This document shows, one piece after another, positions 33,938 through 46,987 of a stretch of DNA of 64,000 nt. Position numbers and translations under genes: made by a program. The stretch is taken from positions 31,883 to 95,882 of the forward strand of contig JAOTOM010002242.1 in assembly GCA_034440615.1 (NCBI GenBank). Direction: 5' to 3'. Under the pieces are notes generated by a model. That model was not told the origin of the DNA. It searched no databases and worked only from the letters and a program-made list of their open reading frames with translations. Origin of the DNA: Ashinkailepas kermadecensis. Its lineage: Eukaryota; Arthropoda; Thecostraca; Neolepadidae. Position 1 is the first letter of the stretch, and each line of letters opens with the position of its first letter.

Positions 33938-34889
33938 CAGTTTCGGGAACCAAGAACGCCAAGACAAAAGTATGTTGATTGTGTGCCTGTTTCTGAGCAT
34001 CGTAATGAATCCATGTTGCCAGATCACCTTTCTGAGACTTGCGCTTCAGTCTGACACCATGTAGCCCCGAGAGCCTCTCTGAGTGAAAGAGTTTGGGGAT
34101 TCCCATTGAGCTGCAAATCAACAGAAATATTTGCCTGAACTCTCGCCAGCCCCAGTCGCTCATGCAACCCCGGAGTTTCCGTGGGGACGGCAAAATGGCG
34201 CGAGCCAGGTGGACGCCGCTTCACACGTGTGACGGGGCGGCGCCAACCGTATGGTATAGATCGCAGGCGGGTGAGGATTTGCACCGCAAACTCACCCTGG
34301 GATTCATGAGGAAAACGTCGCCTCGAGTGCAGCGCGCTTGATAAGATTGCGCTGGACGGATCCTTGGTCGATTGTCCAACGGACCCCTTGTCTTTGCATT
34401 TTTCATGGGACTGAAAAGACGAATGGGCTCACTCCAACGCCACCCTCCCCATACCAGAGCGTGCCCAGGGGGAAATTGAGAAGTGTGGTTAGCAGTTAAG
34501 CGCACTTGGCACGCTAATGTTGAAAGGGTGTCCCACTTTGCGCGTGTTCATGGCCTGAGCACACGACCATGGCCCGAGCCGTGATCGTATATTGCCCGGA
34601 TGTAGCGGGTAGGCTGTGTGTATTCTCTGGCACCTGGTGGTAAAAATGAACCCAGATATTTACGCCCTGTTGTCTTGTTCGACAGTTACGAACAATTCTT
34701 AATCAAACTTGCTGAAATGTAGATAGAAATTCGCTTCGATTGGGTGTAGGATCTTATGAATATCATTGCAGTGTAGCTAAATAGACACAAGGTAACATGC
34801 GTGAAATCTCTGGAGGGGACTAGGAGACGTGTACCCCCCCCCCATAATTTCTGAAAAGTGGCGATTTGTCCCCCTCAAAATTTGTCGCC
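33938..34889. other. Unassigned sequence
   Basis: No gene recognised. A C-run with a TGTCCCCCTC-type segment lies near 34833-34890. Confidence 0.35.
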
Positions 34890-35530
34890 CCCAAGCCTCG
34901 GCTCTTCCAGAATTCGTCTACATCGGATATATCAGAGTGAAAGTTCGGGTTTTTGTTCCAAATCCGATGAGGTTATCGATGCTCCAGATTTGGACACACA
35001 TCGCAGCATTGCCAGAACCGCCAGACATGTCGGCGATGTGGGTCAGCGGAGCATGTAGGAGAATAGTGTGAAGCTGAGAGTGCAAAATGTTCAAACTGCG
35101 GTCCTGACCAAACACCTCACGCAGCCTATGACCCTTCCGGTCCCATTTTTTATGAGAGAAAAAGAGATAGTTTCGATGAAATGTTCCAAGAAAATCACAT
35201 TCCGGGAAGCTCGTGAGGTCTACGAGGGCGATCACCCAAAGACATCTGATGCAGCAAAGGTAAAATTTAATTATTCGACGGCACAGCACATTCAAATTAA
35301 TTCAGGCACACATCTGAGTGCCTCTCACCTCATAGCTCAACATAGTGCCCTGATGCGTGTTGTTGGGTTTGAATGCACACCATTAGAGGAGGAACCTTCT
35401 CCCAAACTGTCGACGACACAGACGGCACAGATCATGAAGAGAGAAGAAATGCGGCAACTGAGAGTTTTACTGGTATTGCAGGCTCAACTTCGGGCAAGAA
35501 ATCCGACGCGAGAGAATAGTCTATGGCCCA
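34890..35530 (+). pseudogene. I-like LINE ORF1 fragment
   Basis: The plus strand reads LPEFVYIGYIRVKVRVFVPN and then, in shifted frames, a decayed zinc-knuckle region, PMTLPVPFFMREKE and KITFREAREVYEGDHP. The same order of motifs occurs in the ORF1 at 57474-58034 (VGYARVKVPRYIPNPMRCF, then TSFREAREMFINTHP). The Cys residues are mostly lost through frameshifts. It is a decayed gag-like ORF1 of a non-LTR element. Confidence 0.82.
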
Positions 35531-36203
35531 GCTGACCAGGAAGCCCGCCAAGCAAGCATCCTTGCAATCCAACTCCTCAACATCCCGTTCATCATCATTC
35601 TCGCAATCTCAATCCTCAATCATCACACCCGATCATTAAAAACCCAAAACGTTCAATACATCCAATACATCCAATACATCCAAAACGTTGCGGGATAAGA
35701 CCCACTCGGGGTGTCCCTTTCATCGCCCAGGAGGAGAGTGGTAGCTCCACCCAGCCCCTCAGCCCACGAGGTCCCCTCAGGAAGGGGATCGCCTCCACTA
35801 CCTCCACGTCCTCCACCACTCCCACCCTGGCCAGGGGGCCGCCCCGGTCCATCACAATCTGCAGCGGCTCGTGCAGAGAAGCGGCTTCCTCCGTAATATC
35901 TCCGGGAAACAATTACAGGAAATGTGTATAAATGGCAAACATTGTTTATCAAAATGTTGTTTTTCTGGTGTTTTCTAACGTGATTTCAACGAATTTGAGA
36001 CTCATTCATTTGGAAAATGAAAAATTCCCAAGATATAAGCACTTCAAGTTCTAGTACTTCTATCTAAGAAATCAGTTCAAGAAAATAATTGGACTACGGA
36101 TACATGCTGTCCCACCTCAGCACCATATAGGAAGTATGGTGAAAGGGTTTTGGATGTGGTGGTATATAATTAAAAATAACATACAATTATCCATAAAACC
36201 TAA
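35531..36203. other. Unassigned sequence
   Basis: Short 9-bp tandem (ATCCAATAC) at 35658-35690. Otherwise nothing recognised. Confidence 0.35.
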
Positions 36204-36320
36204 TGTAACCTAACCTAGCCTACTGATGTTGGACGGCCCAAAACCTATCGATGTTGAATCACTTAAACGCACTGATATTGGATTACTTAAAACCTACGGA
36301 TGTTGGAGTACCTAAATATA
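36204..36320 (+). repeat. CCTAA-like run followed by a 25-bp tandem array
   Basis: TAACCTAACCTAGCC at 36208-36222 leads into four units of about 25 bp (CCTACTGATGTTGGA... type). The same unit, inverted, lies at 13365-13425, also beside TTAGG-like sequence. Confidence 0.85.
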
Positions 36321-36397
36321 ACTTTAAAATGGGATTTCCAAAACAAATCGTAGAGGGCTGTCCATAATAGTCACTGTACGTGGAGGGCATACATCGT

Positions 36398-36419
36398 GAA
36401 ATAAATAAATAAATAAATA
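36398..36419. repeat. (AAAT)n microsatellite
   Basis: Five to six copies of AAAT. Confidence 0.95.
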
Positions 36420-36822
36420 GGAAGACGTCAGCCTTCCACAGCCGCCGGCTGCCAGCGACCATCGTGCAGACAGCGGATCAGGCGTGCACAGTCCAGTTCG
36501 CGGACCGCTGGCAGGTCATGCACATAGTGACCAGATCAGGTCGCGAGTGGTGCCGTTGCTGTGTACGCTCCCGAAGCCGTCCCGTCGGCTCCTGCGACGT
36601 CATTTGCGTGAGGGGTATCTCAGCTGAGGCCATCATCAGTGGTATCCTTACCATTTCAGGCGGTCTTCTGTGGTTACCTTTCAGAAACTCTCCTGCCACT
36701 TGGGAGAAGAAGCTATGGTGCACTTAGCCGCCCCTCCCCCCCTCCTCCCCCTGACTGTCCTTTCTTCCGCTCTTGAACGAGGGCGACAACTTGAACACGT
36801 AAAATGGACGGTAGAGGGAAGG
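36420..36822. other. Unassigned sequence
   Basis: Overlapping 81-87 codon frames on both strands (36464-36727) have no recognised domain. Confidence 0.35.
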
Positions 36823-36912
36823 GCGTCGCCACCGGGGGGGGGCGGAGGGAGCAGTTGCCCCCCCCCTGCCGTGAGACTGGGGGGGGGGGCGCCGCCCCCC
36901 GCACCCCTGAAA
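36823..36912. repeat. G/C palindromes after GCGTCGCCAC
   Basis: GCGTCGCCAC (36823-36832) is followed by long G and C runs that can fold (GGGGGGGGGGCGCCGCCCCC near 36882-36901). This resembles the left end of the element at 23135 and introduces the minisatellite that follows. Confidence 0.7.
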
Positions 36913-38290
36913 TTTCAGGAGGCCCCTATCCGGAAATGCACAGGAAAGAAAGTGAGCAAGGAGGCCGACGAGACATGAGAGGAGGTCTCCAAGACGTGAA
37001 AGGAGGCCCCTAATTTGAAGGAGTCACCTAGGAGAGGATAGGAGGCCCCAGAAATGAAGAGAGTGCCAACAATTGGCACGGAGGTCCCCAGGAATGCAAA
37101 GGAGGCCCCCAGGATTGCAAAGGAGACCCCAGGATTGCAAAGGAGGCCCCCAGGATTGCAAAGGAGGCCCCCAGGATCGCAAAGGAGGCCTCCAGTATTA
37201 CAAAGGAGGCCCCCAGGATTGGAAATGAGGCCCCCAATATTGCAAAGGAGGCCCCCAGGATTGCAAAAGAGGCCCCCCAGGATTGCAAAGGAGGACTCCA
37301 GGATTGCAAAGGAGGCCCCAGGATTGAACAGGAGGTCCCTAGGATTACAAAGGAGGCCTCTAGGATTGCAAAGGAGCCCCCAGGATTGCAAAGGAGGCCC
37401 CAGGATTGCAAAGGTGGCCCAATACAGGAAGGGAGACCTCAGAAAATGAGAGGAGGCCCAAAGACGGAATAGAAAGCCAGTGGATATGAGATGCGGTTTC
37501 GGAGACCCAAAGGCAGTCCCGAAAACGGGTAAGGTTCTCTAAAACTGGTAAGTTTCCTATGATGAACGAGGAAGCCCCTAAAATATGAGAGAAGGGCAAT
37601 TAGATAAGAGGGATGGCTCCCAGGCGAGAAGGAAGGCTTCAAGACGGGTAAGAGGGTCCCCAGGACATGACAAGGTAACTGAGATAGGAAAGGTTGCTTG
37701 TAATTTGGAAGAGGAGGCACCTGAGAGAGAACAGGAGTCCACCAGGAGATAAGAGGCCACCCTTAAAATGGGCAAAGATATAATCAAAACGCAGAACAGG
37801 AGGCCCCGAAGACGTGAGAGGAGGCCCTTAATTTGAAAAAGAAAGCCTCTAGAAGAGAAAAGGAGGTCCCTGCCGGACTCGGGAGGAGTCCCTCGAGATC
37901 GAGTAGGAGGTCTCCAGGGCCGAATGAAGCCCTGACGACCGGAAGGAATTCCCAGGAAATGAGAGAAGGCCCTTAAGATGGGAGTGGTAGGTAGCAGGTA
38001 TGGAAGGAGGCGAGGTTTCCAAATTGAAGATCACTCAAGACGGATAAGCTTTGCGAGGACAAAGGAGGCCCACGAGGCGTGGCAGGAGGCCCCTAATTTG
38101 GCAGAGGGTGTCCCTGGAACATGAGAGGAAGCCCCATGCCATGTTAAAGGGGCCCTAGGATGTGGGAGGAGGCCCTCCAAAACGGGAGAGGAGGAACATT
38201 GAATATGGAGGAGGGTAGAATGCACGAGAAGACGTCCAAAACCGGTAAAAAGGCTCCAGGAAATGAGGCGAGACCCCTATGACGCGACAG
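36913..38290. repeat. 21-bp GGAGGCCCCCAGGATTGCAAA minisatellite, degenerate
   Basis: The core at about 37080-37420 has some 15 good copies of the 21-mer. On either side the units degrade but GGAGGCCC keeps recurring. Since 21 is a multiple of three, the array is open on both strands and yields Arg-Pro or Cys-Asn-Pro repeat proteins that are not real genes. Confidence 0.93.
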
Positions 38291-40360
38291 GAGGTCTATA
38301 ATTTGCAAGAAGCCCCTGAAATGGCAGGAATCGTGCCGGGGTACTTGAAAATCACGATATGGGCCAAAAAAGATCCGGCCGGGGCCCCTGAAAATCGCGC
38401 TGAGCCGAGGGGTACCAAAAATTCACGCCCAAACCATGAAAATCACGCTAGGGGCACGATAGATCGCACCGTTCCCCAACAGTATCATTGGGATACAACA
38501 AATGAAGCCGGGGCAACGAAAAACAATCCGGACATGGATAATCACTCTGAGGCCCCAACAACGACACCAAAAGCATCCAAAACGTATTGGACACCCACAA
38601 AGTGCCTTGGTCGTTAAAGTCCGAGCTAGGGATCCAAGCAAATGCCGTCGGGACATAAAAGATTACATTGGACTAAAAAAAGTCGCGTCGCAGCCCTTGA
38701 AAATCTCACTGGAGACCAAAAAGGTCGCACCTGGATCCAAAAGGTTACAGCTGCCCCAAAAATCAATTATCAACCGGAATGTCACTCTGCGCCACAAACA
38801 ATCGGGTCAAAGTCCCCCCAAAACCCGTTCGGCACTGGAAAAAAAACGTGTCAGGGCACCGCAAAAAATCGCACCTGGAGACCAAAGAATCGTACCAGGA
38901 CCAAAAATGTCACATAAGGACCTTTAACAAAAATAGAACTCGATGTCCAAAAGTTTACACCGAGACTGGATCGAATCGACCCCAGCAATTAAGAATTAAG
39001 ACCGGAAAATTAAGCACAGGTCCGGAAAAAATTACCCGGAGGGCATTTATACTCCGAAAGGTGCCATCGGCTGAAAAAAAGTACTTTGGTGGCCGCAGTG
39101 ACATCAAAAAGGGCAAATGCCCTCCCTCCTAAGTGGGATATCTCCCAAGAATCGAGCCGAGGCCCCGAAAAGTCGCCCTGGGGCCACATAAATTCGCGTC
39201 GGTCCACCAGAATTCGCGTAGAGACTCCTAGTAAATACGCCGGGACACAGAAAACTCGCTCCGAGGCACATAAATCTGCAACAGGAACCGCCAAGATCGC
39301 GTTGGGGTCAGAGCTAAGTACAACGCGCCCCGCAAACTGGGACCGGTCCCACCAAATTTCGCGCTCGGACCCACAATTCCCATCGGTAGTACCAAAAATT
39401 TGGTCTGGGCATCAAAAATTAACGTCGGGGCTGCCAACAATTGGCGTCTAGGGCCCCACATAGGCACCGTGTGACCCCCAAAGTCGCATCGGTATCCGAA
39501 AAATAAAGCCGAAGCCTTCCAAAATAAGGAGGGATTCCAAAAAAGTCCGGGTCAGGGCAATGGTTCTGGAGCACCGAACATGTCATCAGATGCCTTGACA
39601 AATCGCGTACGGCATCGAAAAACATACCGGAGCTCGAAGAAAATCGAGGTGAGATACAAAAACATGGCGCCAGGGACTCGAAAAAATCAGGCCGGGATTT
39701 GGAATTTAAAGAAAATTCAGAAGAGATCCACAAAATCGCGTTGAGCCCAGATAACTGGCGTTGGGTCCCGGAACCACGCGCCTGGGCGCGATAAGTCGCG
39801 CTAGGACCCAGAAAATCGCACCGAAGCCCCGAAAACGTACTGGGGCCCCACAAATGTGCGTCAGAAGTCCCAAATAAACACAGCGGCACCCTAAGAGCAC
39901 AACTGGGACCGAAAATGCGACTGGTCCTCCAAAGCCAAGTCTCGCAAAAAGCGACAGGACCCGAAAACATGTGTTGTAGCCATAACTATATATACCGGGA
40001 ACTCTAAAAAAAACATCTTACAAAAAACACCGGAAGCTCTCAAGGCACACAGGGACCATACGACCGCACAAGGGCCTGAAAAGAGGCTGGGGCCACAAAA
40101 ACAACATGGTCCCGAAACGAACAAAAATACCGGGCACTAAGTAAACACATCGAGCTCTTTGAAAGCGACCCGACAACTAAAAAAAGTATTCGGTGAACAA
40201 AAAAAACAAACCCTAATACGAGCAGCAGTTTCGAAAATGCATTGGGTCTCTAACAAAAATGGATTGGAGCCCTCAGACACATCCGTAGACGAAGAAATAC
40301 GAAACGGGTTCAAAGAAGTACACTCAGGCTGGGCCTCGGTTCGGTAGCCAACCTGGGAGC
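38291..40360. repeat. Degenerate ~26-bp minisatellite (AAAATCGCG/GGGGCCCC type)
   Basis: Units alternate a run like AAAAATCGCG with a run like GGGGCCCC or GGGACC over 2 kb. Read on the other strand, the same unit (GCGATTTTCGGGGCYCC type) makes up 51845-52440. A segment at 39060-39140 also matches 52393-52500 in inverted orientation, including GGGCAAATGCCCTCCCTCCT. No real coding frame. Confidence 0.85.
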
Positions 40361-41280
40361 ATGTTTAATCAAAGATATGAGGTGAATCAAAGCTCTGCGG
40401 GTATCCGCATTTCTTCACCATAAAATATGGGAAGTAGGGAACTAAGGATCGAATTTAATTCATCGAATTTTCGCAGCGAACGCCCATACGAAGCATTTTA
40501 TCACGTCAGATATGGCGCAAGTCTATCATGTGGCAATAATTAGCAAAGCGTAGGAGGCCCAACAGAATCCGTAGCATCGCACGAAGTGTAGCGAATGCGC
40601 CGAATGCGCAAGATGGGTGTGCACGTGCACTAACGTTGGAGTCGTGGCGACCGGGCACTATGAACTGGAATGTCTGAAATTGGGAAATTTTATATTTTAA
40701 AGTGATTTGCGTAGGTGTAATTTCAGCAGTGATTATCTTATCAAGGGAAGGGGTTATAGGGATCAAGGTGACTTATCAAGGGATACCAAAATAATACATT
40801 CGAACAGGGTGGGGAAGCTAGGGTTGAAATCCGACGAATCAGAAAGGATAGTGGTAGATTAGGACCCTCCACAGGATAATTCAGTTGATCACTAATTATT
40901 TTATTTAAAAAGGTCCCCTTTGACAAAATAGTGGTGGAAATCGGAAGACTTTATTGAGTAGTTGGACCCCTCCAAATACTTTTGCCCCCTCTCCTTGAAG
41001 CAAATATAGGTGCGTCACTGGTTCCCCAATAACTTTTCGAAACTTACTCCCTTGGAGCAAAGTCAACATTTCGGGGGGAAATTCCCCCTCACAAGCATAC
41101 AGAACAACACCGATGCCCCATATTAAATGGGAGGAACGATGTTTTAAAATGTATTTTCTTCCTACAAAGTTGTCTTCTGTGATTACAGCCTGCATGATTA
41201 GAGTTTCCCAGCTTCAGTACCTTCTCAACGACACAATTTACAAACGGTACAGCACAGCGATAACCATGGTCGTGAAGCAG
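40361..41280. other. Unassigned sequence
   Basis: Short open frames only. Nothing recognised. Confidence 0.35.
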
Positions 41281-42690
41281 TGATAAATTATTTGTGAAAT
41301 AGGGTGGAATATACCACCTTCTGAACACTCAATCAACATCCTTCTCCAAGAAGTATCGACATCCTGCTCCTTGATGCATGCTTATGAAGTCTTCATGTTT
41401 CCTTTCTAACACTATCTTGTGTATAAGTATCATGTTCATGCTCTTGATAAGGAATGGTGATACATGAACATTTCACAATGAAATTTCAGGTAAAGGGAAT
41501 ACATATAGTGTGATTCGGCCTACAATACCATTTTATAGCATAGGCATTATTCTTCCTATCCTGAATATAGCTCTTCCTAAATTATGAATCTCAAAACAAA
41601 TGATAAAGGTACAGCCATTAGTATGTAAACCATTGGCTCAAATTTGAGTCGGAATGATATCAAAATCATTTTAACACGCGCACTGGAGGGGGGGCGAAAT
41701 CCGCCCACCCCTCCGGTTTTTCGCAAATAACTGCAAATTTTACCGATCAATATACGCGATTTTCGGTGTACCTGCTTAGAAATGAACGGCGCGTCGTTTA
41801 AAGGAAGAAAAATGGAAATCGGCCGAACATTTTTCAAGTTAGGGGTCGCTAAACTCAAAAAATGTTATAGCGCCAGACCACAAAAATCGGCGCTGATGCG
41901 CTTGCAGTATACTGACAAAAGGGAAGTGTTCTAGGCAACACTAGCGACTTGTTTGATGCATATTGATATGCTGTATAGTTTCAAGGTCATGTTAGGTCAC
42001 CAAGGTCAAGGCAGGTCAAGTTCATGACAGGTTAATGGAACCAAACTTGATCAACTGGAATGTTGCCATAAATGCACTGCTGGTTGTCATTTGTACTGTT
42101 TCTGATTGCGTTTCCATACTTTATTCATGTACTTCACTCCCTTCTTCACGAAGCCGATTGCTCCGAGCTGCCCGACGGAGCAGTCGGGCGGGCGGCCGGT
42201 TCCGGTAACTGGAACAGGTAACTGACCTGATAAAGTGGTGCTATATAGGTGACCTGAGGTCAAATGTTGGGTCTAGCATCTGCATTGCATCATTAGTAAC
42301 GTCCAAAGCATCATTGATGCCCATTTTTGAGCATTTAAACACAATCACAGCGATCCATAACGATGACAAGCCAAGCCACGCAAAACCGGAAAATTTTGCC
42401 AATCTGACCTCATTTGACCTTGAAGATATTGACCTAAGGTCACGAAAATTGCACACAATAGAGTTCACTACCGTGCCCATCAACCCTGCGAATTTCGTTC
42501 CTCCAGCTTTACTAGGAGCCGAGATCTTAGGGGGGGGGGGCGGAATCCCCCCCCCCCTCCAGTGCGCGTAATTCTCAGAGGCCCTCCAGGGCGCGTGTTA
42601 AAGGACACTAATTCCATGGCAAATTGCGACATCCTACTGTGCTCGTTTCGACCTCTCACACCTAACGAAAAACCATTATTTTAACCCTGG
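41281..42690 (-). repeat. Unnamed interspersed repeat, copy interrupted by a TTAA element
   Basis: On the minus strand both flanks (42690-42598 and 41674-41281) match 5403-5897, giving one repeat of about 495 bp once the inserted element is set aside. The repeat class is unknown. Confidence 0.88.
41675..42597 (-). mobile_element. TTAA element family 1, copy 4, complete
   Basis: The only minus-strand copy. It is flanked by TTAA at 41671-41674 and 42598-42601 and is 923 bp long, the same as copy 2b. It has the G/C palindrome next to TAAGATCTC and all the AGGTCA clusters. It lies inside the repeat at 41281-42690, whose uninterrupted paralog shows a single TTGA at the site. Confidence 0.95.
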
Positions 42691-42928
42691 CGTGAAGGCG
42701 TGGAATTCGAAGGTTTTGCATTATTTATGCATTGTCATTGTTACCTTGTTGCATTGCCATTGATGCATTGTTGTTCAATGCTTGTTCTTGCCGTGAATTT
42801 ATTCGCGGAGGATGTATTATTTTACTTTCTGTGCCAAGTGGCTTGCAGCCAGCACCAAATGTTATACAAAAAAGAAAGAAATAAATCCCTAAGATGACGA
42901 TCAGAAAACCAATTCAATTCACTTCAAT
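42691..42928. other. Unassigned sequence
   Basis: Spacer with nothing recognised. Confidence 0.35.
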
Positions 42929-43039
42929 TTCGCGAATGCGACAAATTCGCGAATGAGACAAATTCGCGAATGAGACAAATTCGCGAATGAGACAAATTCG
43001 CGAATGCGACAACGAGAGTCTCGTTGTCGCATTCGCGAA
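42929..43039. repeat. 17-bp TTCGCGAA array ending in a 21-bp hairpin
   Basis: TTCGCGAA occurs at 42929, 42946, 42963, 42980 and 42997, exactly 17 bp apart. The last unit is the left arm of a perfect hairpin (42997-43017 against 43019-43039, one-base loop). Confidence 0.97.
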
Positions 43040-44288
<1,249 letters not shown>

Positions 44289-44339
44289 AACCATTACAGT
44301 TCATGACGAATGATAAATAATGTGAGGTGAAAACAAAGT

Positions 44340-44410
44340 TATAACAAAAATAATATATTCAACAGATGTTTCGATGTTAGGGCACCTTCGTTGGTGTCGA
44401 AATATATACT
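44340..44410. mobile_element. Possible Penelope-like terminal remnant
   Basis: ATATTCAACAGATGTTTCGATG followed by GGCACCTTCGTTGGTGTCG fits the GTTTCG plus nearby inverted-arm pattern seen at the ends of Penelope-like elements. Low confidence. Confidence 0.35.
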
Positions 44411-44501
44411 AATTCCCTTCTTTAATTAGACACAGATGAAGATGCGTATATATATATATACATATGTATATATGTATATCCATTATATTTATACAAATGT
44501 A

Positions 44502-44579
44502 TATATATATATATATATATATACATACATATATATATATACATATATATATTTATAGATATATACATATATATATACA

Positions 44580-44662
<83 letters not shown>
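44502..44662. repeat. (TA)n microsatellite
   Basis: Imperfect then perfect TA, directly abutting the terminal sequence of the Penelope-like element. Confidence 0.97.
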
Positions 44663-44666
<4 letters not shown>

Positions 44667-45415
44667 ACACAGAGCAATGTGAGCACAGCTTTATTAACAA
44701 CGTTTCGACTCACGCCTTTCTCAAGCTATGGACAATTTACAGGCATGGCGGTATTTCGCACTTGTCGTCTTTTTCTTCTTTTGTTTTCTTCTTTTTTCTT
44801 TCTCCTTTTCTTTTTGTCCCTTTACCTTTTTCCCCTCTCTTCCTTCCCACTTCGAACACAGGTCACGAGATATCAATCATAAAGCACTTCGCATGTGATG
44901 ACACCAAATGAACCAGACAGTGAAAGCACTACATTGGAAACGACCAAATAAGTACGACAGTGATGTTTAACCTATCCTTTTCAACATGCTCGACAACCAA
45001 TTCCGCTACAAAACTTGCAATTTTGAAACTACCAGAAACACCATTGATATTTTCACGTGTGGCAATATACGCGGATTCCACCGTCTTCCGACACCTCTTC
45101 CCAAGTCCACCACTAAGAACAGATGCTCCTTTCCAATTTGGGAGATGGTCTTTTTCATCGGCATGCACCACCATAGCATTAGAAAGTCTATGGTATCTGA
45201 GGTCTGAACGATGTTCCCCAATTATAGCCGCTATCCCCCGCCCCGTTTCCCCATAGTAACTTTTTCCACATCCTCCCGCGGAAGGAATTTTGACTACGCT
45301 TTTTTCGTTCACGTTGCGGACCCTACTCTTGACTATGTCTTTGATTTTGACCCCTGCTGAGAGACTGATGTTGATTTGGTCTTTTGTGAATTGGGAGATG
45401 GTGACTGCTCCCTGT
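44663..45415 (-). mobile_element. Penelope-like element, 3' part with GIY-YIG endonuclease
   Basis: The minus-strand frame from about 45410 to 44929 reads KDQINISLSAGVKIKDIVKS, then VKIPSAGGCGKSYYGETGRG and GEHRSDLRYHRLSNAMVVHA, then ESAYIATRENIN. This is the GIY-YIG nuclease domain found at the C-terminus of Penelope-like retroelements. The terminal sequence at 44680-44730 (TTTATTAACAACGTTTCGAC ... CTTTCTCAAG) is typical of their ends. The reverse-transcriptase part of the same element continues at 50870 beyond an inserted LTR retrotransposon. Confidence 0.93.
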
Positions 45416-45561
45416 TGTCACAGACCTTCACCTTAGAGTCCTGTATTCACACTCCCGCATGACACGACACGCCGCCGAGCCACCCCCGGCGGCCCAGGTC
45501 ACGTGACCGGGTCACGTGACAGGCCCGGCGGCGGCCCAACAACAGACACCAAAGTCTGACA
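45416..45561 (-). repeat. 3' LTR
   Basis: Starts TGTCACAGACC and ends AAGTCTGACA in plus-strand reading. It appears identical to 50719-50864. It contains two adjacent GTCACGTGAC palindromes. Confidence 0.96.
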
Positions 45562-45573
45562 CTTTCCCCTCTC
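45562..45573 (-). promoter_or_regulatory. Polypurine tract
   Basis: On the minus strand GAGAGGGGAAAG lies directly before the 3' LTR, where the plus-strand primer is normally made. Confidence 0.85.
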
Positions 45574-45816
45574 ATCCAAATTGCGAGGGTAATCGCAATT
45601 GAACACAAAAAAACGGGTTTCAGCTCAGTATATACACCGCGTTTGAAGCAGATAACGCTGAACGGCTACCCTGACCCCACCTATGTCGCCGTACCAAGTA
45701 AGTACCATGTATCTTCTGTACAAACATCAAGTCTGGCACTGAACAAGTGATACCCGCGGCCGCAATGCGCAACAATACTCGCACCTTGCACTGAAAACGT
45801 GAAACGTGTCACACAA
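45574..45816. other. Noncoding 3' segment of the LTR element
   Basis: About 240 bp between the integrase C-terminus and the polypurine tract. No envelope-like frame. Confidence 0.7.
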
Positions 45817-46035
45817 TTACACATCACGATCGCGCACAACTTTTACATTTTTCACATGGGTGCGTCGAAGTTTTCCACCTTTTTCAACAAAATCTAAGTG
45901 CCGTCGACCTCGTAGGGCGACTACAACATAAGGTCCTATCCAAGGATAATCCAACTTGGATCGAGCGGAAAAGTTCCTGTACAACAACCTGTCACCGACT
46001 TTGATCGCTGGCTCTGCAACTGTGCCGCCTGTCAT
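45817..46035 (-). pseudogene. Integrase C-terminal (GPY/F-like) segment, out of frame
   Basis: The minus-strand frame reads AEPAIKVGDRLLYRNF, then PWIGPYVVVALRG and LRRTHVKNVK. This is the GPY/F-type C-terminal domain found after the integrase core in Ty3/gypsy-type elements. It is in a different frame from the core (which ends at 45992), so a small indel lies near 46000-46020. Confidence 0.85.
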
Positions 46036-46987
46036 ACTGCTGTTTGTATCGGCCAGCGCTCTGGGCGCGCTGCTGCTGCGCCTGTTGAAACACATTGGAC
46101 AGGAGACGGAGCTTCTCGTGAACATAATCGTGTGAGTATTGGTTCCTGGGGGCAGCTGCTAGTTTCGACAATGGGGTGTGGGGGTAGCGGAGAAAATAAA
46201 TGAAGAATGGAGAAAAACCGGTCGAATCGGATACTTCATTGTTCAGCGAGAAAACTATACCGGGTAGCTTCTGCACCCAGTCAGTGCCCCTGGAGTCTGA
46301 CATCGCCCGTAGGCGGCGTTTAATGTCAAAGTGTTTTCTTTCGACCTTGCCGACGGCTTCGTGGTGATACCCCACGCTCGCCCGCGTCTGAACACCGAAA
46401 TGCTCGCAAAGCGCCGTGACCTGGGTATTTTTCACGAGGTTTGAGCCCGCATCGCTCTCGAGGTTTTCTGGGGCACCATAGGTCAAAAAGTGGGCGCTTA
46501 ACACTTCAACGACTTCTTCTGCGTTACCTGTGTCAAGCGGGTAGCAAGACAGAAACCCTGAAAATTTGTCAACACACGTAAGCACCAGTGACCTATTCGT
46601 CACCTGACTTCTTGGCATGTTTACAATGTCAATTACGAGCGTCTCGTTAGGCCAGTTTGCCGGCTGAGGTAGCAGGGGAGCATTGCGGATACGAGTACTT
46701 TTTCTCTGTTCGCATCTTTCGCAGGTATGGACGTAGTCTTCGCATCCTGCCTTTATGCCCGGGTACCAAGCGTGCCGACTGATCAGCTCGTACATTTTCT
46801 CAGGGCCACCATGGGCGTGGTGTGTGGTGTCGTGGTGAGCATGAAACAGCTCATATCGTTTTGCCAAGGGCCAGACCACCTGCTCGGGGCCCGCCGACCC
46901 TGCCGGCGTTCGGCGCACAATCCCGTCTCTTAGTTTGAAATGTTCCGACGGCTCACGTTTCAGACAGGGGGGGCGAAACGTGGCCAC
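45992..46987 (-). pseudogene. Integrase core
   Basis: This 331-codon frame holds an HHCC zinc-binding module (His pair in FHAHHDTTHHAHGG, Cys pair in CERC) and a DDE core: Asp in LVIDIVNMP, Asp in ESDAGSN, Glu in GKVERKH. It would insert the cDNA copy. It overlaps the end of the RT-RNase H frame by 28 bases in another frame. The annotated start is only the first Met; the natural protein would be released from the Pol polyprotein. The frame change happens at a run of seven C (minus strand) near 46966-46972. Confidence 0.93.

Noticed and set aside
36915..37449. Frames encoding Cys-Asn-Pro-Gly or Gln-Arg-Arg-Pro repeats
   Set aside because: Produced by the 21-bp GGAGGCCCCCAGGATTGCAAA array on both strands; no start context or domain.
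45574..45816. A possible envelope gene after integrase
   Set aside because: The interval is only about 240 bp and has no suitable open frame.
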